The notes under the pieces were generated by a model. That model had not been told where the DNA came from. It saw nothing but the letters and a program-made list of their open reading frames with translations, and searched no databases. Both the position numbers and the translations under genes were made by a program. Positions 56,990 to 64,000 of a DNA stretch of 64,000 nucleotides are shown here, piece after piece. The DNA comes from Brachypodium distachyon. Lineage: Eukaryota > Streptophyta > Magnoliopsida > Poales > Poaceae. Every line of letters starts with the position of its first letter. The stretch's first letter is position 1. The stretch lies in contig NC_016135.3 of the NCBI RefSeq assembly GCF_000005505.3, forward strand, positions 1,450,001 through 1,514,000, in the 5' to 3' direction.

Positions 56990-58075
56990 CGGCCCTGTTA
57001 GCCTCCGTTTTCCGCTTAATCAAACGGATCTGATCGCTTCTGTATATTCAAATGTTATCAGGAAAAGAGAGGAAGCCGCTATTCAGGAAACTGCTCAGGA
57101 GGAAGTAATATTGTTTACTAGTTTGTAAAGGCATTCTCCAGTGCTGCAATCCCTTCTGTTTGAACGATGTATATTGAAGTAACTTTGCTTTTGGATGTTG
57201 TCATTTCTAAAGATGGCATCCACAGGCTATGCGTAAGGGTGGAGTTTCTCCATACCCTTACGGGTCTCATTTGAGCTTACCTGTTATCCATAACCGTCAA
57301 CTGGTACAATATTTCCCGTACCCGTCACCCATCTAGATAGACAAAAACCTGCAGGTACAAATATCTATGTTAAAATTTGACTACATAATTATAAATAGCA
57401 TTTTTTTTAGTAACGAACATATTTCCTAGAAAGAACATAGTTGCTGCATATTGTAGACAACAAGCGGCGGAGGCATGGTGCAGCCTCGAGCCAAAATAAC
57501 TTGGACTAAAAAAAAAAAATCCAAGACAATTGATAAAAAAATTGAACACAATACTCAATTGTTCAAGTACTAGGCTAATACATAACAAAAGACAACATAT
57601 GCGATAATTGATGATACAAAAGATAGTACCAAATCAAACGGTTGATTGATTCGAAACTCCCATGATCACATCCAACACTAGAAGAAGCTAAATCTTCAAA
57701 GATGAAATTGGAAATTTAAATCAGTGCTACAACAACAAGCAAAATAGTGAGTAATGAATGCATAATTTTCTAGGACAAGATAAAACTCCTCTGTGTGAGC
57801 AGTAACCTTGATCTTGGACTCTTCGATACGAACAAATACATCTCGCTCAATTCCTGAGCAGTTTTGGTTTGATGATCCACCAAGCTCTATGGTTCCCCTG
57901 CTACTCCATGATGTAACCATAAATTGAAGAATGAGAAGTTTTATCCGATAAAAAAAAACATCTGGCTCAATGTAACATATCATTCTATGATATCTTGGAC
58001 TCTCCAATACTAACAAATGCCTCCTAACAAATACATCGTGCTCAATGTAAGATATCATCATTCTATGATCCAGCC
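56990..58075. other. Intergenic stretch
   Basis: No gene recognised. 57830-58070 has three imperfect copies of AACAAATACATC, GCTCAATGTAA and ATATCATTCTATGAT. Confidence 0.4.
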
Positions 58076-58411
58076 TGTTACGAAATCCGGCGGATGCACG
58101 ATCAAGGATGACACCGTGGTCTGATATTTGTTAACGAGGTTCGGCTGAAACCTACATCCCCGGGGCTTGACTACTGGCGCTCCTCCCCCATGATACCGCA
58201 ACACCGGCCACCTTGGGTGCTGGCACAAGCCGCCGACTTCCCCCGCGAGTCTATTGCTATTATGTTGTCATGGTTACATCGTGTGGCTCTCCCCTGATTA
58301 TATAGGACATGGGTAACTGGAGTCTGACAACGACTCCATCCTATACCACAATAACAACACCAGGTCCACGTAACCTACCTAGTACAATTATTATTCGACA
58401 CAAACTCAACA
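58076..58411 (-). repeat. Copia 3' LTR, 336 bp
   Basis: Begins TGTTACGAAATCC and ends CAAACTCAACA on the plus strand. The polypurine tract abuts its inner edge. No second copy in the window. Confidence 0.75.
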
Positions 58412-58501
58412 AACTCCACCTTGGCAAATAATCCACCACCTTGAAGTCGTTCATGCGCCAAACCTCCTTGTACACCGAACTTGGGTTGTCTTCTTTGTAG
58501 C

Positions 58502-59992
58502 TTACTTGGAGCTACCCGACGAATCTGACTTGGCCTTAGACCTGCCGCCATCCTGGCACCACACCGCTAAACCTGCAACTCCATCCTTCATGACTCCACC
58601 TGCAACAGTGCTCCCTTGCAACTTGAAAAGATGCGAAGTCGTCCTCTCTCCCATCATCATGGTCATCTCTCCTTTCATGATCTTCATGGTCTTCTCCCCC
58701 TCTGAACAGGAAGACATGCCATCATGTTGTAGGAGACCAAGCGAAATTAGATTCCTCCTTAGCCTTGGCACATGCATCACCCCTTGAAGCACCCGCTCAA
58801 CTCCATCATGCATCTTGAACTTGATGTCGCCTACGCCAACAACACGGTAGCCCGTGTCATCTCCCAAGTAGACTAAACCATGATCACAAGATTCATACGA
58901 AGAGAACCACTCCTTATTGGGTGTCACATGAAAGCAGCTAGCTGAATCCAACATCCACGCTTCTTTTTTAATTGACCGCTTATTTGATATGAAGAGAACA
59001 TCACCGCCGTCGTCTGAGTCATACTTTTGAGTTGGTACCACCTTTCAGTTCCGAACAGTCCCTCTTCAGATGTCCCCAATCCTTGCACTTGAAGCACTGG
59101 ACCTTTTTCTTCTTGTTCTTGGACGTACTCCCTGCCCCTTGTCCTTTCACGAGCTCATCCCTGACAACCAAACCTTCACCATGAGAATTTCCAACTGCAT
59201 CGGCTTTCCTATTTTTCTTTTTCAAATCATGTGCAAGTAACGCTGCAGTAATTTCTTCAATCTTGATGGTTTCCTCCATATGTCAAAGTAGTGGATAAAT
59301 GCTCATAAGACTCGTAGGGAACATAAGAAAACTCTGGCCTTGTCTTCATCAACAACCTTGACATCCAGCCGTGTTAGATCAGCCACAATTTGATTGAAGA
59401 CATTCACGGGCTCTGCAAGATCAGACCCCTCCGCCATCTTCAGTTTGTAAAACTTATGCTTCACAAACAACTTGTTAGTGAGAGTCTTGGACATATAACG
59501 ACTGGCCAATTTATCCCAAATTGTCTTCGGCAAAGTTTCCTCCATGATGTGATACATGACCTCATCTGACATGCATGATCGTATGGTGGCGGCTGCCCGT
59601 GCTCGCATCTCTTCCCATTGATCATCATCAAGCTTGGCTGGCTTCTCCTCTTGCAAACCCTTCAAAGTACCTTGTTGCGTCAACAAATCTTTGACTCTGG
59701 CTTGCCGCAATCAAAAGTTGCTACTGCCATCGAACTTCGTCACCTCCAACTTGGGATTGGTCGCCATCTTTGACAACCACAGCGATCTGACCGGTGGTGG
59801 AGACCGATCTGATAGCTCCGAGTCACTCGCCTCTGCCGCTGCATCGACCGCTTCTTCCGGATCAACCTCCGCGGTGACCTCGCCCTTGATCGTTGCTAGA
59901 TTGGTCTCCATGAAATCCTCGCCCTCGTTTCCGGCCATGTTGTCATCGCTTGGCAGATCGCTTGCGCAGTACTCGTCACCCGAACTCACCAC
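58502..59992 (-). pseudogene. Copia gag-protease remnant
   Basis: The minus strand reads MATNPKLEVTKFDGSSNF, then a stop (TGA in place of a sense codon) and LRQARVKDLLTQQG; MSDEVMYHIMEETLPKTIWD; YMSKTLTNKLFVKHKFYKLK; VFNQIVADLTRLDVKV, all of the UBN2 gag family. After a frame change near 59290 comes a zinc knuckle CFKCKDWGHLKRDC, and after another near 59030 the protease start AWMLDSASCFHVTPNKEW (DSA active site). At least one nonsense codon and two frameshifts make it non-functional. Confidence 0.85.
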
Positions 59993-60162
59993 CTCATCCG
60001 AGCTCGTGCCTGGACTCTCCGTGGTGATGCCTTCTGCAGCCGTCTGCTGCGCCGATCCGACCGCCCGAACACGACGGTCTGACCGCTCGACTGAAAATCC
60101 TCAGCCCGGTAGCACCTTCTCAGAACAAACGCGCGCCACTGTTCTGAACTTCTGCTCTTGAT

Positions 60163-60470
60163 TAGAGCAACTCTAGCATTTACTGAAAAATCTGAACCGA
60201 AAAAATGCGTATTCGGTGTACCGAATCAGTGTTTTTCGGTTTTGGAAAAAAGCGGCCAGAATAGAAACCGAAAACTGAACCGAAAATGAGTATGCGGTAT
60301 CTGTTCTGCCCGAGTCCTCACAAAACCAAAAACGAGCAGTCGGGCGTCCGACGGCCATGGCGGGGCTGGCAGAGGAAGATAGGAGGCGCGGGCAGGTGCG
60401 CAGGGGCAGGGCGGCCGCAAGCAGGTGCGTCGGCGCGAACAGGCGCGCAGGGGCAGGGAGGTGGCGCGGG
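60163..60470. other. Possible start of another element plus GC-rich leader
   Basis: GAGCAACTCTAGCATTTACTG at 60166 (first 20 bases GAGCAACTCTAGCATTTACT) looks like a PIF/Harbinger MITE end next to a TTA-like site. 60330-60475 is GC-rich. No partner end was found and no gene recognised. Confidence 0.35.
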
Positions 60471-62075
60471 CATAACACCCGTCACTGATGACCCCTCATC
60501 AGTGGCGGGCGTACCAAGCCCGTCACTCATAAACCATCATCAGTGACGGGCGTGTTGGGGAACACGGTAGGCTACACGAGCACAAAATAAAATTTTCTAC
60601 CGATTCCGCCTGGATCAATGCTGTAGATAATGGATCACGAGATTACCACTAAACGCGCAGACCCGTAGCGGAAGTAGAGTCGGTGATGCGTGTCGATGCC
60701 GAGTAGTCGATCGGCTTGTTCCTCCTCGTCGATCCCACGAACAGTTCGTCCAAGCGCCGCAGGTGCAACGCTTCTGAGGTATCCACACGTACAGAGAGGA
60801 ACTGCGTGCGGCGGACTGCTAGCTCCGATCGCAAGGTTTGGGCATGGAGATGTGACGGCCGAGTCTGACTCGTGCCACAAACTGGGGTAAACCTAACCGG
60901 GTATGCCTCCTCCACTTATATAGACCTCCCTGGTGGGCTTCAACACTTGAGGCCCGTTAGGAGTCTAAGCCCGATACGAGTTGGATCCGATCCAATTCAG
61001 TCCCATCCCCTTAAGTGTGCGACCCTACAGGTTCGCGGTTAGATGGACACGACTGTGAGTCCGAACACAGGTTCCGACCCAAGTCGATAGTCAGTAGTGA
61101 CGCCTAGCAGCACGTGCTGACTCCCGAATAACCACAAAGTATATTGACGAACCATACAATGTGTCCACATGCAACATTCCTTTTGCCTCACGATATGTGT
61201 GTCGAGCTCAAGGTGAGTACTTGTCATCCTTGTGTATAGCTCGACTATCTTCTCGATCTCGTGATTCAGATTCCTGAACGGGTTAACGCTTAACCCAAGT
61301 CGCATGGCCATGCTTTCCGAATCTGATCACTCGAGAGGGCCCAGAGATATCTCTCCGAAAGGGAGGGGCAAATCCCATCTTGATCAACCATGACTTGCAG
61401 CATGCTTCTCAGCAAACCCGAAAGTTACCTTTATAACTACCGAGTTACGGAGTAGCGTTTGGTAACCCCTAAGTAAGCCGATTCACATCTCAAGCTCATG
61501 CGATGACCTCAGGTCTAGGACTGGCATAAACATCGTACTTGAGACTAACAAATGACAATCATCTCGTTGTGTCTCAGTGCGGGTCTGTCCGACTCGGCAA
61601 TCTCATTGTCGAGTCCAATGCTATCAGTTTGCAACACCTTGCCCTATGACTTGTGAAACATAGTCATCATATTGAGTCACATTGCTAGTCTAGGTTGTGT
61701 GTCCGCATAACCTCAATGACCAGGGACCATTAGAACAACATCATAGAATATATAGTCTCACAAACAAATCACATATTTATTGATACATATCAGTGATGAT
61801 GTTCAAGGACAATAATATTAACTCATGAATACATAGGAAATAACATCATCACATGATTTCCTCTAGGGCATATCTCCAACAGGGCGCATAACACCCGTCA
61901 CTGATGACACCTCATCAGTGACGGGCGTACCAAGCCCGTCACTTATGAACCATCATTAGTGACGGGCACGAACGCCCGCCACTAAAGGTCACATATGAAA
62001 AATTGTAAAAATCACAAAAACACACATCAGTGGCAAGCTTTACACTTAGGCCCGCCACTGATGACCCATGGAGAT
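60470..62075. repeat. CACTA-type sub-terminal repeats, interrupted by a solo LTR
   Basis: Units CCCGTCACTGATGA and CATCAGTGACGGGCG recur at 60476-60552 and 61887-62060. An about 80-bp stretch is present on both sides of the solo LTR (ATAACACCCGTCACTGATGA and onward). Neither end has a CACTA terminus; the right side is cut by the Gypsy LTR at 62076. Confidence 0.68.
60553..61881 (-). mobile_element. Solo Copia LTR with 5-bp target duplication
   Basis: 1329 bp from TGTTGGGGAACACGG to CATATCTCCAACA, flanked by GGGCG on both sides (60548-60552, 61882-61886). It is related to the LTRs at 13.6-18.6 kb (shared CACGAGATTACCACTA-type segment, CGGACTGCTAG, and CTCTAGGGCATAT near the end) but clearly diverged. 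With no internal region, it is the product of LTR-LTR recombination. Confidence 0.9.
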
Positions 62076-63070
62076 TGTCGTCGCTCGGTGCTCCGAAACC
62101 GGGGCCGTGCGACCACGTCCCCCTTTTAGGTTCGGTAGGGGCGTCTGGGGCGGAGACCCGGTGATCGCCGGCATGACCGATGAGGCCCTACGGGGCCGGT
62201 GAGACAAAGTGCTAAGGGTGCGCGCGGGTACAAGAACAAGTGCACACACGTTTTTTACCCAGGTTCGGGCCACCCGAAGGTGTAAAACCCTACGTCCTGC
62301 CTGTCTGAACTGATATTGATTGCGGATCAAATGTTAAAAGTTACCGGGCACGTTCCCGGGCTCCCCCTCAATGTCTAAGTACTCTGTACTGCTCTCTGTT
62401 GGCTCTCTACTAGAACCAACTGATCCCTGGTCTAGTGAGCCAGCTAAGGGGACTTGTGGAGCTGAACGACTGTCCAACTGACCAACTCACTAACTGATTT
62501 TTCCCCTTGACCGTTGGCCTGGGTCCTCCTTTTATACATAAGGGGATGCCACATGTGCCACGGTGCATGAGCTACAAGTGTCCAACGGGGAGGCATGCAA
62601 CCCCTCCCGGTGAGCTGGTGGCGTGCATGGGTGCCACCTCCGCTGCTAGGGGCCTAAGACCCTAGGATAGGATTAGACAACCACTGTTCCTTGGATCGGA
62701 CGGGTAACTACCCATCGGTCGGCTCGTTTACTGAGCCGCGCGCCTTGCTCCTTGCCTTGGTGGGACCACGCGCCTCGCGCCGGCCACGCGCCCGCGTGGC
62801 GCTGTCAACTGGGCCCCACACCCGAGGCGGGGGCACGTGCCCGGGAACCCCCAGTCCCAGCAAGTCGACCCCGGGAAGCACCCGAGCCCAACGCACCCGG
62901 GAACCCGGTGCCCAGGCGGGAATATTCCCCGAAGCCCCGCTAGCGCCTTTCGAGCTCATAGCTTGCCGGGGAGCTCATAGACGCTCCCCGGGATGAGACC
63001 TTCCTGGGAACCCGGGAAAGGGGCCCGCGCGTCGCGCAGCGGTGGTACCCCGGGTGCCACTGGTGCGACA
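62076..63070 (-). repeat. Gypsy 3' LTR
   Basis: Begins TGTCGTCGCTCGG and ends GGTGCGACA on the plus strand. On the minus strand the upstream junction reads CGGGGGCTAC|TGTCGCACC, a purine tract next to the LTR start, as in many grass Gypsy elements, and the inside has TGGCCCGAACCTGGGTAAAA. The element therefore runs on the minus strand and extends beyond the window to the right. The other LTR is not visible. Confidence 0.68.
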
Positions 63071-63475
63071 GTAGCCCCCGGGCGTGGGCCGGCATCACCT
63101 GTTCCCGGAAGGGTCTTCCCCTGGTCGGTTGCCGGGCTACGCCCTTAACTGACGCGCGGGCCCCGATCAGTCGCGGGCCCGTGTCCCTTCACTGCCCCGT
63201 GTATGGCGCCGTTACAAGCGGAGCAGCGGATGCACGATCCCCGCCCTAACTCCCCCCCCTAAATAGGGGTAGTTAAGGCCACTCCGCGCATTATTCCCAC
63301 TGATTAGGAGTTATCCCCGCGCACCCGTAGGGTACGGAACCGGCCGTTACCAAACAGCCGGGCGTCATAAAGCCTCTACTATTGCCAAAAGGGGAACAAC
63401 ACTTTGCCCCTTCGCCTCCATCTTCTTCCGCACCTCGTATCCCTGCGCTCCTGCCAGCTTCCGCCCTCGCTTTCC

Positions 63476-64000
63476 ATGGTGCCCCCCACCACCAGGAAGA
63501 GGAAGGAGGTCCAAACCTCGAAAAAGCCCGCATCAAGCAAGACCGAGGCGGCACTCAAAGCGGCCGCCACCAAGGACCAGAAGAGGCGGGAGATGCGCGC
63601 AAAAGTAGCCTTCTTCTGCCCCGGCTACAACGGCGAGGCGCTGGGGAAGCTCCGGCACGCCGTCGCCTCCAGCTTCAACGAGCACGGGGAGAGCGGATCT
63701 TCCCGGCGGGCATCGAGCACCAGGACAACGACTTCCGGGTGTTCGCGCGCTTCCTCCTTTGCGGCATGGTGCCGCCCTTCTCTCTGTTCCTCGACGCACT
63801 GAAGGAGTCTTATCAGTTGTGGGTGGCGCAGCTCCACCCCACTTCGCTGTTCCTGCTCGCCACCTTTCAGTTTCTCTGTGAGGCATTTGTGGGGGTGATG
63901 CCGTCGGTGGGGCTCTTCCGCCACTACTTCTACCCGCGCATCGACAACGCTAAGGCGATGTCGTCAGGGGTGGTCTTCCGCGCCCGCGACCAGATGAAGT
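63476..64000 (+). CDS. Antisense ORF of the Gypsy element (PF04195-like 'putative gypsy type transposon'), partial
   Basis: ATG 63476 gives MVPPTTRKRKEVQTSKKPAS and a Lys/Ala-rich stretch. After a one-base frame change near 63690 the strand reads RIFPAGIEHQDNDFRVFARF, LLCGMVPPFSLFLDALK, and LFLLATFQFLCEAFVGVMPSV to the window end. This is the family long labelled putative gypsy-type transposon. It lies about 400 bp inside the 3' LTR and on the opposite strand to the retroelement, the position of the antisense ORFs reported for RIRE2-like and Grande-like elements (from memory). The frameshift means this copy may be broken. Function unknown. Confidence 0.65.

Larger units (their letters stand above)
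58076..60160 (-). mobile_element. Truncated Copia retrotransposon
   Basis: The 3' LTR (58076-58411, TGTTACG..CTCAACA) is joined to a polypurine tract CCAAGGTGGAG (minus strand, about 58423-58413), then a gag-protease remnant (58502-59992). Reverse transcriptase and integrase are missing, and no 5' LTR or primer site is seen before about 60160, where another element seems to begin. Confidence 0.8.

Overview
The window is nuclear DNA of a grass (Poaceae). The evidence is plant introns with GT..AG borders, Stowaway MITEs with the grass CTCCGT..GGAGTA termini, and several CACTA, PIF/Harbinger, MULE, Helitron, Copia and Gypsy elements of grass type. The species cannot be fixed from sequence alone. 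Only three host genes look convincing: a single-zinc-finger C2H2 regulator, an NLR immune receptor and a tandem-kinase gene. Transposable elements occupy much of the rest. No tRNA, rRNA, CRISPR array or prokaryotic feature was seen.

Layout. 1-3.3 kb: 3' part of a decayed PIF/Harbinger element. 3.3-6.2 kb: no clear gene apart from one possible exon and a GC-rich island. 6.2-9.3 kb: a C2H2 zinc-finger gene (minus strand) whose 3' end is duplicated upstream, with a Helitron inside the older copy. 10.13-26.31 kb: a 16.2-kb CACTA element with TAA target duplications, holding a broken TNP2 transposase (itself split by a young gag-only Copia element at 13.57-18.55 kb) and a broken TNPA-like/Ulp1-protease gene. 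26.4-30.3 kb: MITEs and a GC-rich module related to that at 5.6-6.2 kb. 30.8-36.2 kb: NLR gene, minus strand, with a LINE fragment and a MULE-MITE nested in its intron. 36.4-44.6 kb: two non-autonomous CACTA elements and other repeats. 45.7-55.9 kb: tandem-kinase gene, plus strand, ten inferred exons. 56-64 kb: MITEs, a Copia remnant, a solo LTR inside CACTA-type repeats, and the 3' LTR plus antisense ORF of a Gypsy element.

The main biological result is the divergent pair at 30.8-55.9 kb. The NLR has a coiled coil, two successive NB-ARC domains (the first lacking the P-loop lysine, the second intact) and LRRs. Its head-to-head neighbour encodes a non-RD kinase followed by a pseudokinase, joined by an acidic linker. 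The two kinase halves have the same four intron phases (0,1,2,0), so one half arose by duplication of the other. Wheat immunity work has described tandem kinases that act through an NLR, including WTK3 with the tandem-NBD receptor WTN1, and Sr62TK with Sr62NLR (from memory). This locus has both parts of such a module side by side. Removing the obvious insertions brings the two start codons to within roughly 2.7 kb. That they work together is inference.
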